This document shows positions 35,738-43,266 of a DNA stretch of 64,000 bases, one piece after another (positions within the stretch are counted from its first letter, which is position 1; the number at the start of each line of letters is the position of its first letter). Origin of the DNA: Bacteroidetes bacterium 2013_40CM_41_45 (GTDB taxonomy: Bacteria; Bacteroidota; Bacteroidia; AKYH767-A; 2013-40CM-41-45); contig NGFH01000004.1 in assembly GCA_002215675.1 (NCBI GenBank), positions 248,001 to 312,000 of the forward strand, read 5' to 3'. Below the pieces are notes generated by a model. The model made no database searches and was not told the origin of the DNA. It saw nothing but the letters and a program-made list of their open reading frames with translations. The translations under genes were made by a program, and so were the position numbers.

Positions 35738-36904
35738 TTAAGAAGTGAATGATAATTTTTTTGATAAAGAATGTATTGCTGTCTTTAAATCGCTGATTAA
35801 ATCATCTGCATCTTCCAGCCCAACGGACAGGCGAATTAAACTATCGGTAACTCCTGATTGATAACGAATTTCAGATGGAATGGATTTGTGTGTCATTTCG
35901 CATGGTAAGCAGATTAAACTTTTCACCCCACCCAAACTTTCAGCCAACTTGAAATATTTGGTGCTACTTACAATGTGCGTCGCGAATTCTTTATCATCAA
36001 TTTTCAAATCAAAAGTCACTACACCACCAAAATATTTTTGCTGCTCTTTTGCTATGTGATGATTTTTGTGTCGTGGCAATCCGGGATAATACACATTGTT
36101 TACAATATCCAAAGTCAATAAAAACTCCGCAATCTTTTGTGCGTTTTCTGAATGTTGTTTTACTCGTATTGGAAGTGTTTCAATGCCACGAATTACCAAC
36201 CAACTATCAAACGGAGCAAGGATTCCTCCTGATGCATTCTGTATGAATTTAATTTTTTCACCAAGTTCATCCGTATTTGTTACTACTAAACCTGCGATCA
36301 AATCACTGTGTCCTGCTAAATATTTTGTAGCAGAATGAATTACAATGTCAGCACCTAAATCAATGGGTTTTTGTGAAGCAGGTGAAGCAAAAGTGTTGTC
36401 AACACATAACAAAGCTTTATTTGCTTTTGCGATTTTAGAAATCTCCCTGATGTCGGAAATTTTTAATGTAGGATTGGTAGGCGACTCAAGCCAGATGAGT
36501 TTTGTTTTCCCTGTAACGGCATCAGCGACATTGGCCGCATCGGTTGCATCCACATACTTTACTGTGATACCAAACTTTTGATAGATATGTGTAAATAGCC
36601 GGAATGCTCCGCCATAAATATCATCAACAGCTACAATCTCATCACCTGATTTTAACAATTTTACGACTGCATCAATCGCTGCAAGTCCGCTTGCGAAAGC
36701 GTAACCTTTTTTTCCATTCTCCAAAGTTGCGATTAAATCTTCCAACACTTTTCGGGTTGGATTGTTACTGCGGGCATAGTCATAACCCTTGTGAACTCCC
36801 GGTGCTTCCTGCACATAAGTAGAAGTCTGATAAATGGGAGTTGAAATTGCTCCGGTCAATTTGTCAACCGGAATGCTGTGCAGAATTTTTGTTGTCTCTT
36901 TCAT
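35738..36904 (-). CDS. Cystathionine gamma-synthase / O-acyl-homoserine sulfhydrylase family
   Basis: A PLP enzyme of the Cys/Met metabolism family (388 residues). Motifs: YARSNNPTRKVLEDLIATLE, ASGLAAIDAVVKLL, DDIYGG, WLESPTNPTLKISDI, the PLP-aspartate in CVDNTFASP, and the PLP lysine K194 in HSATKYLAGHSD. It joins an activated homoserine with cysteine or sulfide on the way to methionine, and the exact substrate cannot be separated from related lyases by eye. The gene begins about 100 bp after the riboswitch terminator. With hom 11 bp downstream it forms a two-gene SAM-repressed unit, which argues for a biosynthetic rather than degradative role. Confidence 0.93.
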   Translation of the reverse strand: MKETTKILHSIPVDKLTGAISTPIYQTSTYVQEAPGVHKGYDYARSNNPTRKVLEDLIATLENGKKGYAFASGLAAIDAVVKLLKSGDEIVAVDDIYGGAFRLFTHIYQKFGITVKYVDATDAANVADAVTGKTKLIWLESPTNPTLKISDIREISKIAKANKALLCVDNTFASPASQKPIDLGADIVIHSATKYLAGHSDLIAGLVVTNTDELGEKIKFIQNASGGILAPFDSWLVIRGIETLPIRVKQHSENAQKIAEFLLTLDIVNNVYYPGLPRHKNHHIAKEQQKYFGGVVTFDLKIDDKEFATHIVSSTKYFKLAESLGGVKSLICLPCEMTHKSIPSEIRYQSGVTDSLIRLSVGLEDADDLISDLKTAIHSLSKKLSFTS

Positions 36905-37004
36905 TTTTGTTTTGAATTAAATTGTTAAACATTTTTTTATGTCTGTTCAAATCAACTTATCCAAAACAGTCAGAAGAAAATAACTTGCGAAAGAGCTTTA
37001 AACT

Positions 37005-37038
37005 AAAAAAGCTCTTCCGACAAGTCAGAAGAGCTTTT
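37005..37038 (-). terminator. Rho-independent terminator of the SAM riboswitch
   Basis: Read on the minus strand, AAAAGCTCTTCTGAC pairs with GTCGGAAGAGCTTTT around a short loop, followed by a T run. It lies 47 bp after the aptamer and about 100 bp before the ATG at 36904, the layout of a transcription-termination OFF switch. A second AAAGCTCTTT-like segment just downstream (36990-37000) could pair with the same arm as an alternative structure. Confidence 0.85.
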
Positions 37039-37084
37039 AATATTTTGTCCCGATGCATCGGGATATTAATTGCTGTTTTCTTAA

Positions 37085-37192
37085 CTTATCTGCCTCCGGT
37101 TACTCGGAGTTGAATTTGGCACCTTTTCCCGTCTCAGGCGGGAGGGTTGTCAAGACTTCATCGGGTCAATTCCCTCTGTCTTTCTGGATAAG
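37085..37192 (-). ncRNA. SAM-I riboswitch (S-box) aptamer
   Basis: On the minus strand the aptamer begins CTTATCCAGA and closes with GGCAGATAAG, forming stem P1. Between them lie the conserved S-box cores AGAGGGAATTGACCCGATGAAG, the CTTGACAACC strand, GGTGCCAAATTC and CTCCGAGTAACCGGAGGC. These match the four-way junction and the SAM-contacting bases of SAM-I. Length is about 108 nt. A promoter lies 24 bp upstream and a terminator 47 bp downstream, before a methionine-pathway gene pair. Between aptamer and terminator, 37048-37063 is a perfect 16-bp palindrome (TCCCGATGCATCGGGA) that may take part in the switch. High SAM should stop transcription of the trans-sulfuration gene and hom. Confidence 0.95.
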
Positions 37193-37215
37193 AATAATTT
37201 TTAAAGAACGAGCCG

Positions 37216-37243
37216 CAAAGATAATTGAATAAAAAGTTAGCAA
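37216..37243 (-). promoter_or_regulatory. Promoter of the SAM-riboswitch transcript
   Basis: TTG at 37243-37241 on the minus strand, then 17 bp, then TATCTTTGC ending at 37215. This fits the Bacteroidota TTG-N17-23-TAnnTTTG consensus fully. The transcript would start about 15 nt before the aptamer. Confidence 0.7.
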
Positions 37244-37401
37244 ACAAATTTTTTTCAAAATATTTTTAAAGTCGTTAGAAATTAGATAGTAATTACGGCT
37301 GAAGAACGAAGTTTGAACTCGCAGAGGCAGTCAAAGAGTTGCATATAACAATTAGATATACGATATGCCTGTCCGCATAAACAAACCTATAAAAACTTTC
37401 G

Positions 37402-38709
37402 CTATTCCTGCTTTCGCCCGATGCTTTCGTAATAAAAACTTTTCTCTTTCATCACAGCCGGCTCATAAAGATTGCGCCCGTCAAAAATGGCTCTCCCTTT
37501 CATGAGCGATTTCATATTTTCAAAATCAGGGGTGCGGAAAAGCTGCCATTCGGTTGCAATCACCAATGCATCGGCATCTTTCAAAGCATCGTACGGGTCA
37601 GAAGAATAAGAAATTTTATCGCCTATAGTTTGTTTCACATTTGGCATGGCTACCGGGTCAAAAGCAGTAACTGTGGCACCCTCTTTAAGTAATGCATCAA
37701 TAATTTGCAGTGATGGTGCCTCGCGGATGTCATCGGTATCGGGTTTAAAAGCAAGCCCCCACAACGCGAGTTTTTTTCCTTTCAGGTTTCCTCCGAAATA
37801 TTTTTTTATTTTTTCAACCAGTATACTTTTCTGCTTTTCATTCACCTCCATCACTGATTTCAGCAAACGAAAATCATATTTGTTTTCTTCTGCAGTGTGC
37901 GCAAGCGCTTTCACATCTTTGGGAAAGCAGCTTCCGCCATAACCGATACCCGCAAACAAAAATCTTTTGCCGATGCGCTCATCCGAGCCGATACCAATTC
38001 TCACCATATCCACATTAGCCCCAACGCGTTCGCAGAGATTTGCAATCTCGTTGATGAACGTAATCTTGGTTGCGAGAAAAGCATTGGCAGCATACTTGGT
38101 CATTTCAGACGAGCGCTCATCCATAAAATACACCGGGTTACCCTGCCGCACAAACGGAGAATAAAGTTCGGTGAGGATTTTTTTTGCTCTTTCAGATGAA
38201 GTGCCAATAACAACTCTGTCCGGCTTCATGAAATCATCCACCGCAAAACCCTCACGCAGAAATTCAGGATTGGAAACTACATCGAATTCTCCTTTATAGG
38301 TTTTGGAAATTTCAGCGCGCACTTTTTCAGCGGTGCCCACCGGCACAGTGCTTTTGTTGATGACGACTTTATAACCGGATAAGAGTGTACCTATTTCTTT
38401 TGCCACACCCAGCACATAAGACAAGTCAGCGCTGCCGTCATCGCCCGGAGGGGTAGGGAGAGCAAGAAAAATTATTTGTGCATCTTTAATTCCCTCTGCA
38501 AGATTAGTGGTGAAGCTCAAACGTTTTTGCTCCACGTTGCGGTGAAATAATGCATCGAGGTGCGGCTCATAAATTGGAACAACACTCTTTTGCATGCTTT
38601 CAACTTTCGCCTTGTTGTTGTCCACACAAATCACATGGTTGCCCGTTTCGGCAAAGCAGGTTCCTGTTACAAGTCCTACATACCCGGTGCCTATGACTGC
38701 AATGTTCAT
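37402..38709 (-). CDS. ugd: UDP-glucose 6-dehydrogenase
   Basis: Oxidises UDP-glucose (or a close UDP-sugar) to the uronic acid, a precursor for capsule and LPS sugars. The 435 residues show the GTGYVG NAD motif at 7-12, NKSTVPVGT, NPEFLREG at 147-154, and the catalytic cysteine C261 in GGSCFPKD. The C-terminal domain has LWGLAFKPDTDDIREAPS and the DPVAMPN region. The ATG at 38709 overlaps the stop of the upstream four-helix-bundle remnant (ATGA), so part of the upstream DNA comes from a repeat element. A possible relation to UDP-HexNAc dehydrogenases cannot be excluded by eye. The aminotransferase upstream may use the resulting keto-sugars. Confidence 0.94.
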   Translation of the reverse strand: MNIAVIGTGYVGLVTGTCFAETGNHVICVDNNKAKVESMQKSVVPIYEPHLDALFHRNVEQKRLSFTTNLAEGIKDAQIIFLALPTPPGDDGSADLSYVLGVAKEIGTLLSGYKVVINKSTVPVGTAEKVRAEISKTYKGEFDVVSNPEFLREGFAVDDFMKPDRVVIGTSSERAKKILTELYSPFVRQGNPVYFMDERSSEMTKYAANAFLATKITFINEIANLCERVGANVDMVRIGIGSDERIGKRFLFAGIGYGGSCFPKDVKALAHTAEENKYDFRLLKSVMEVNEKQKSILVEKIKKYFGGNLKGKKLALWGLAFKPDTDDIREAPSLQIIDALLKEGATVTAFDPVAMPNVKQTIGDKISYSSDPYDALKDADALVIATEWQLFRTPDFENMKSLMKGRAIFDGRNLYEPAVMKEKSFYYESIGRKQE

Positions 38710-38831
38710 TCTTCGTTAGACGTTAGATGTTTGATGTTAGACGCTTTTTCAGTTAGCCGGTCAACTAACTGACAAAGCGTTCGGGCAATTTGCCATATTT
38801 CTAAATCTTCAAACTTTTTTATTGTTGCCAT
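38706..38831 (-). pseudogene. Truncated four-helix-bundle (23S rRNA intervening-sequence) protein
   Basis: A 41-codon frame starts ATG at 38831 and reads MATIKKFEDLEIWQIARTL followed by CQLVDRLTEKA, the well-known N-terminus of the four-helix-bundle/S23 family (normally about 115-125 residues). After about 30 residues the family sequence stops. The remaining eleven codons are supplied by the heptad array (SNIKHLTSNEE), ending at TGA 38708-38706, which overlaps the ugd start. The helix 2-4 regions are missing, so the protein cannot fold as the family does. The frame is still open, which may allow translational coupling to ugd. Both ends lie inside inverted repeats. Confidence 0.78.
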
Positions 38832-38858
38832 AACGTCTAACGTCCAACATCTAACAAT
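38714..38858. repeat. Inverted heptad arrays flanking the four-helix-bundle remnant
   Basis: The left arm is CGTTAGA, CGTTAGA, TGTTTGA, TGTTAGA (38714-38741). The right arm is the inverse, TAACGTC, TAACGTC, CAACATC, TAACAAT (38831-38858). Both have a strict 7-nt step. The right arm encodes the last residues (LLDVGR) and the TAG stop of the DegT-family gene. The left arm leads directly into the ugd start. The element therefore fits exactly between the two genes. Confidence 0.85.
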
Positions 38859-39988
38859 TGACTTTCCAACGACTCTTTTACCCCATCACAGATATACCCC
38901 AGCATCTCCTCATCCATCTCCGTATGAATAGGAAGTGAGATTACACTGGCGCACAACTTTTCTGTTACCGGAAAATCGCCTTCTTTATAACGCGGGTCAG
39001 TGTATGCTTTTTGCAGGTGAAGCGGAACAGGGTAATACACCATGGCAGGAATATTTTTAGATGCAAGAAAATCTTTCATGGCAAAGCGGTCGATGCCTTT
39101 GGTTTGAAGTGTATACTGATGAAAAACGTGTGTGGAGTATGATGCTCTTTTCGGAGTTACCAGTTTAGAATTTCCTGAAAATGCGTTGTCGTAATATGCC
39201 GCCACGCGGTTCCGGGCTGCGGCGTATTCATCAAGATGTTTCAATTTGACGCGAAGGATAGCAGCTTGAATGCTGTCAAGCCGTGAGTTCACCCCGATAG
39301 AATCGTGGTAATATAATTTCGACTGCCCATGGTTGGCAATCATGCGGCACTTTGCAGCAAGCTCGTCATCATTAGTAAAAAGTGCACCGCCATCTCCATA
39401 ACATCCAAGATTTTTAGAGGGAAAAAATGATGTTGTGCCTATGTGCCCGAGAGCTCCTGCTTTTTGTTTTCTGCCATCAGAAAAGATATAATCTGCCCCT
39501 ATGGCCTGGGCATTGTCTTCAATAATAAAAAGATTTTTTCTTTTAGCAATGTCCAGTATTTTTTCCATGGGCGAGCACTGCCCGAACAGGTGAACCGGGA
39601 CAATAGCTTTTGTCCGACCGGTTACTGCCGCCTCAACCGCTTTTGGGTCCAAACAAAAAGTATCGGGGTCCACGTCAACAAGCACCGGTTTAAGCCTCAG
39701 GAGCGCAATGACTTCTGCAGTGGCTACATATGTAAAATCTGCAGTAATCACTTCATCTCCCGGCTGTAGCCCCAGTCCCATCATGGCAATTTGCAGCGCA
39801 TCCGTACCGTTGGCGCATGGTATCACATGCTTTACGGCAAGATATTTTTCCAAGTCTGCCTGGAACGATTTCACTTCCGGCCCGTTAATGAAAGCGGTGG
39901 AATTAATGACATCCTGAACCGCTTTATTTATTTCGTCTTGTACCTTTTCATATTGGGCGAAAAGGTCAACCATTTTGATGTTTCGCAT
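38837..39988 (-). CDS. DegT/DnrJ/EryC1 family sugar aminotransferase
   Basis: A PLP-dependent aminotransferase (383 residues) that adds an amino group to a nucleotide-linked keto-sugar. Motifs: ALQIAMMGLGLQPGDEVI, DFTYVATAEVIALL, VHLFGQ, IIEDNAQAIGA (PLP aspartate), FFPSKNLGCYGDGG with PLP lysine K192, and NHGQSKLYYHDSIGVNSRLD. This resembles the WbpE/PglE/WecE branch. The last six residues and the TAG stop come from the heptad repeat that separates it from ugd, so its native C-terminus has probably been replaced. It likely works with ugd or with the WbpM-like dehydratase at 4-6 kb in making an amino-sugar. Confidence 0.94.
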   Translation of the reverse strand: MRNIKMVDLFAQYEKVQDEINKAVQDVINSTAFINGPEVKSFQADLEKYLAVKHVIPCANGTDALQIAMMGLGLQPGDEVITADFTYVATAEVIALLRLKPVLVDVDPDTFCLDPKAVEAAVTGRTKAIVPVHLFGQCSPMEKILDIAKRKNLFIIEDNAQAIGADYIFSDGRKQKAGALGHIGTTSFFPSKNLGCYGDGGALFTNDDELAAKCRMIANHGQSKLYYHDSIGVNSRLDSIQAAILRVKLKHLDEYAAARNRVAAYYDNAFSGNSKLVTPKRASYSTHVFHQYTLQTKGIDRFAMKDFLASKNIPAMVYYPVPLHLQKAYTDPRYKEGDFPVTEKLCASVISLPIHTEMDEEMLGYICDGVKESLESQLLDVGR

Positions 39989-40059
39989 ACAATTTTTGAG
40001 ACAGCGAAGATAGATAATCCCGTTATTCTTTCATTTTCATTTGCATAACTTAGCCCGCA

Positions 40060-40824
40060 GTGAAAAACGTTTGTTTGTGGTTTTTTATTGGTAGTTCGTG
40101 GTTATTAATAGCCGGAAAGGTATCTGCACAAAAATCTTCCCCCGATTCCGCAGAAAAAGTTTTCCTGCTGGGTCCGTCATTTGCTTACCAGTTTCCGGGA
40201 GGAGACCTCGTAAAACGTTTCGGCTATAATTTTAATGTGGGAGGAAGCTTTATGATGAAATTACAAAACAGCTGGTTGTTTGGACTTGAAGGCCAGTTTA
40301 TTTTCGGAGACCAATTGAAGGAGAACAATATTCTGGACAGTATCAGCACCCAGCAGGGCTTTCTGATTGGAACCAATGGAGGATACGCTGATGTTTTCCT
40401 TTACGAGCGAGGACTGCATTTTTTTGTGAAAGCAGGAAAAATTTTTCATGCGTTTCATTCCAATCCTAATTCGGGAATCATAGCCACGATTGGCGTAGGG
40501 TTGCTTCAGCATAAAATCAGGATTGAAAATGATGACAATAATGTACCCCAGCTTCACGGTGATTATTTAAAAGGATATGACCGGCTTACAAACGGGCTTT
40601 CAATTACCGAGTCTGCCGGATGGATTTATTTAGGAAGAAATCACATTGCAAATTTTTCGGCCGGGTTTGAGTTTACGCAAGCGTTCACAAAAAACAGGCG
40701 TTCCTTTAACTTCGATGAAATGAGGCGTGATGACACGAAGCGCCTCGATTTATTATTCGGATTCAGGGTATCGTGGTTTATTCCTTTTTATAAAGGGAAG
40801 CCGAAAGAATTTTATTACAATTAG
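40060..40824 (+). CDS. Predicted outer-membrane beta-barrel protein
   Basis: 254 residues from a GTG start at 40060, giving a signal peptide (VCLWFFIGSSWLLIAGKVSAQ). The mature part alternates aromatic and polar residues in short segments (FNVGGSFMMKLQNSWLFGLEGQFIFG, HFFVKAGKIFHAF, IANFSAGFEFTQAF), as expected for a small beta-barrel, and ends near a strand with LLFGFRVSWFIPF. I do not recognise the family. It directly precedes waaA with 3 bp between them, so the two are probably co-transcribed, which hints at an envelope role. Confidence 0.85.
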   Translation: MKNVCLWFFIGSSWLLIAGKVSAQKSSPDSAEKVFLLGPSFAYQFPGGDLVKRFGYNFNVGGSFMMKLQNSWLFGLEGQFIFGDQLKENNILDSISTQQGFLIGTNGGYADVFLYERGLHFFVKAGKIFHAFHSNPNSGIIATIGVGLLQHKIRIENDDNNVPQLHGDYLKGYDRLTNGLSITESAGWIYLGRNHIANFSAGFEFTQAFTKNRRSFNFDEMRRDDTKRLDLLFGFRVSWFIPFYKGKPKEFYYN

Positions 40825-40827
40825 GGA

Positions 40828-42093
40828 ATGCCGGCCGTGTACAACATTTCAATTTTTTTCTATAAGCTGGGAATTCGTATCGCGGCATTATTTGGAAATG
40901 AAAAAGCCGGGCAGTGGATTGAAGGCAGAAGAAATGTATTCAGCAAACTCTCCGAACTCAGCACTTCCAACCACAGACTAATCTGGTTTCACTGTTCTTC
41001 GCTGGGAGAATTTGAGCAAGGAAGACCGGTAATGGAGAAATTAAAAATTAGGAACGCAGAATGCAGAATTATTTTGACTTTCTTTTCTCCTTCCGGATAT
41101 GAGGTGAGAAAAAATTATGCAGGAGCTGACTTTGTTTGTTACCTGCCGATGGACAACAGAAAAAATGCAAAGCGGTTTGCAGAGCTCTTACAACCGCATG
41201 CAGCTTACTTTGTTAAATATGAGTACTGGCATTATTATTTTCATGCACTTAAAGAAAAGAATATTCCGTTATACATGGTATCAGCCATTTTTCGCGATGA
41301 CCAGGTATTTTTCAGGTGGTATGGAAAATTTTTCAGGAACATGTTGAAATGTGTGACTCATTTTTTTGTCCAGGATAATTCCTCACTAAAAAAAATAAAT
41401 TCACTCGGATTCAACAACGCAACAGTTGCCGGCGATACACGCTTTGACCGCGTTGTTGAAATTTCAAATGATGCTAAAGAATTTCCGTTGCTTGAAAAAT
41501 TCAGTGCAGGGAAAAAAGTAATTATAGCTGGCAGCACATGGCCTAACGATGAGAGAATTCTTTTTAACCTCAAACCTCAAACCTCCTTCGGTCGCCATAG
41601 GCTTGCCGAAGGCGATGCAAACCTCAAACTTATTATCGCTCCGCATGATATTTCTGAAAGCAGAATAAAAGAGGTGGAAAATCTTTTTGCCGGAAATAAA
41701 ATCATACGCTATTCTCAAGCCAATGAACAGGATATTTCAGATAAAAGTGTTCTGATTATCGACAGCATCGGAATGCTTGCTTCACTTTACAGGTACGGTT
41801 GGGTTACTTATGTAGGCGGAGGATTTGATAAAGGCATACATAATATTCTGGAAGCAGCTGTCTACGGCAAGCCCGTTTTTTTCGGACCCCGCTATCAAAA
41901 GGCAGGCGAAGCAATTGCGCTGATAGAAAAGGGGGGAGCGTTCGCAATCGCTGACGCAAATCAAATGGTGAATGTTCTTGAGAAATTTTCGGGTGATGAA
42001 ACTGATTATTCGAATTCGTGTGAAGCCAGCAGGAGGTTTGTTTATGGAAGCACCGGGGCTACAGAAAAAATCCTGAAAAAAACTTCAGGCTGA
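40828..42093 (+). CDS. waaA: 3-deoxy-D-manno-octulosonic acid transferase
   Basis: Transfers KDO from CMP-KDO to lipid A precursor at the inner membrane. The 421 residues have a membrane-anchoring N-terminus, the catalytic-glutamate segment HCSSLGEFEQGRPVMEKL near 52-69, VCYLPMD, KYEYWHYYFHALKEKNIPLYMVSAIFR, IAGSTWPNDE, LIIAPHD and the donor site WVTYVGGGFDKGIHNILEAAVYGKPVFFGPRYQKAGEA. All of these fit the family. Between STWPNDERILFNL and LIIAPHD there are about 18 extra residues (PQTSFGRHRLAEGD and neighbours) encoded by a repeat-rich segment (41566-41630). The frame is intact and the site is a surface loop before the C-terminal domain, so the enzyme may still work. Confidence 0.93.
   Translation: MPAVYNISIFFYKLGIRIAALFGNEKAGQWIEGRRNVFSKLSELSTSNHRLIWFHCSSLGEFEQGRPVMEKLKIRNAECRIILTFFSPSGYEVRKNYAGADFVCYLPMDNRKNAKRFAELLQPHAAYFVKYEYWHYYFHALKEKNIPLYMVSAIFRDDQVFFRWYGKFFRNMLKCVTHFFVQDNSSLKKINSLGFNNATVAGDTRFDRVVEISNDAKEFPLLEKFSAGKKVIIAGSTWPNDERILFNLKPQTSFGRHRLAEGDANLKLIIAPHDISESRIKEVENLFAGNKIIRYSQANEQDISDKSVLIIDSIGMLASLYRYGWVTYVGGGFDKGIHNILEAAVYGKPVFFGPRYQKAGEAIALIEKGGAFAIADANQMVNVLEKFSGDETDYSNSCEASRRFVYGSTGATEKILKKTSG
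41566..41630 (+). repeat. In-frame heptad repeat insertion in waaA
   Basis: Three AACCTCA-type heptamers stand at the left and one or two at the right, around a core with the inverted repeat CCTTCGG/CCGAAGG. The segment sits inside the coding frame and adds about 18 residues relative to what I expect of the family. It is built like the intergenic arrays, but with its own word. Confidence 0.7.
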
Positions 42094-42099
42094 AAAACA

Positions 42100-42107
42100 T
42101 ATTTTTG
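42100..42107 (+). promoter_or_regulatory. -7 promoter element of def
   Basis: TATTTTTG matches TAnnTTTG exactly and lies only 9 bp before the def ATG. If it is active the mRNA is nearly leaderless. It lies just after the waaA stop. Confidence 0.4.
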
Positions 42108-42116
42108 CCGCCACGT

Positions 42117-42674
42117 ATGATTCTTCCCATTGCCGCATATGGAGACCCTGTGCTGAAAACTAAAGCGCAGCCGGTGAAAAAGAATTATTCTCATCTAAAG
42201 GAATTAATTGGTGATATGTTTGAGACTATGTATAATGCGAAAGGCGTGGGGCTTGCAGCTCCACAAGTGGGAATTTCAATACGGCTTTTTATTGTTGACG
42301 GCGCTCCGTTTGATGAGAATGAGGAAGTAAAAAATTTCAAGCAGGTTTTTATCAATGCGCAAATGCTCAAAGAGGAAGGCGACCGCTGGAAATTTAACGA
42401 AGGATGTTTAAGTATCCCGGGAATTCGCGAGGATGTTTTACGGAAGCCGGAAATAGAACTCGAATACGAAGACGAGAATTTTCAGAAGCACCGTAAGATA
42501 TTTACCGGCACTGTTGCCCGGATTATCCAACACGAATATGACCATATTGACGGGGTGCTGTTTACAGACAGGATTTCTGTCATGCGCAGGCGCCTGCTTA
42601 AAAATTCGCTGCTCAATATCTCAAAAGGCGAGGTGGAAGTAGACTATAAAATGAGATTTCCTTTGAAGAAATAA
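42117..42674 (+). CDS. def: Peptide deformylase
   Basis: Removes the formyl group from the initiator methionine of new proteins, using a bound iron or nickel. The ATG at 42117 is preferred over a TTG at 42105. With this start the 185 residues show motif 1 GVGLAAPQVG at 43-52, motif 2 EGCLS at 95-99 with the metal-binding cysteine, and motif 3 HEYDH at 139-143 with both histidines and the catalytic glutamate. Length is normal for Bacteroidota. The C-terminal 30 residues are basic. It follows waaA closely, but a promoter word lies between them. Confidence 0.97.
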   Translation: MILPIAAYGDPVLKTKAQPVKKNYSHLKELIGDMFETMYNAKGVGLAAPQVGISIRLFIVDGAPFDENEEVKNFKQVFINAQMLKEEGDRWKFNEGCLSIPGIREDVLRKPEIELEYEDENFQKHRKIFTGTVARIIQHEYDHIDGVLFTDRISVMRRRLLKNSLLNISKGEVEVDYKMRFPLKK

Positions 42675-42690
42675 ATTTGATTTACTTTTG
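42662..42690 (+). promoter_or_regulatory. Promoter of the TPR lipoprotein gene
   Basis: TTTG at 42662-42665, 17 bp, then TACTTTTG at 42683-42690: a complete match to the Bacteroidota consensus. The ATG at 42711 follows 20 bp later. The -33 box lies within the last codons of def. Confidence 0.6.
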
Positions 42691-42710
42691 GGGCCGGCAA
42701 ACCACCTGAT

Positions 42711-43247
42711 ATGAAAATTAAAATACTTTTTACCGCGGCTATTTTTGTATCGTTCCTGTTTTCATGTAAACCTGAAAGCGACCGCTCGGCAGACAAAATC
42801 AAGGAGACCGAAAAGCAGCTGGTCAACGATAGCACCAGGATGCTTAACCGCGAGCTGGCCGAGGTACAGTTGAAAGCTTACGCGGACTTCACTGAAAAAT
42901 TTCCTGAAGATAACCGCAGCGAAGAATTTCTTTACAAAGCTGCAGAGCTCGCCAACAGCATGGGCAAAACCGCTGTGGCGCTTGACTATTACCATGGCTT
43001 CTGCGAAAAATATCCCCAGAGTAAAAAAGCACCCTATGCACTTTTTCTCCAGGCATTCATCTATGAAAACCAGTTAAAGAATCTGGACAAGGCAAAAGAA
43101 CTTTATAGTTCTTTTCTTACCAGTTATCCCGACCATGAGCTTTCAAAAGATGCCCGCTTTTCTCTCGATAACCTTGGCAAAAGCGAAGAGGAATTAATAA
43201 AGATGTTTGAAGAAAAAAATAAAGAAGATGCTTCAGCGAAGCACTGA
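42711..43247 (+). CDS. TPR-containing lipoprotein, YbgF/YfgL-like
   Basis: 178 residues with a lipoprotein signal (KILFTAAIFVSFLFSC) and mature Cys19 as the lipid site. The rest is helical with TPR-like units: YADFTEKFPEDNRSEEFLYKAAELANSM, ALDYYHGFCEKYPQSKKAPYALFLQAFIYENQL, and LDKAKELYSSFLTSYPDHELSKDARFSLDNL. This is the pattern of outer-membrane assembly and cell-division helper lipoproteins such as the C-terminal domain of CpoB/YbgF. The partner is not identified. The gene ends 19 bp from the convergent DUF3276 gene. Confidence 0.9.
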   Translation: MKIKILFTAAIFVSFLFSCKPESDRSADKIKETEKQLVNDSTRMLNRELAEVQLKAYADFTEKFPEDNRSEEFLYKAAELANSMGKTAVALDYYHGFCEKYPQSKKAPYALFLQAFIYENQLKNLDKAKELYSSFLTSYPDHELSKDARFSLDNLGKSEEELIKMFEEKNKEDASAKH

Positions 43248-43266
43248 CTCTTCTTGCTGAATAAAT

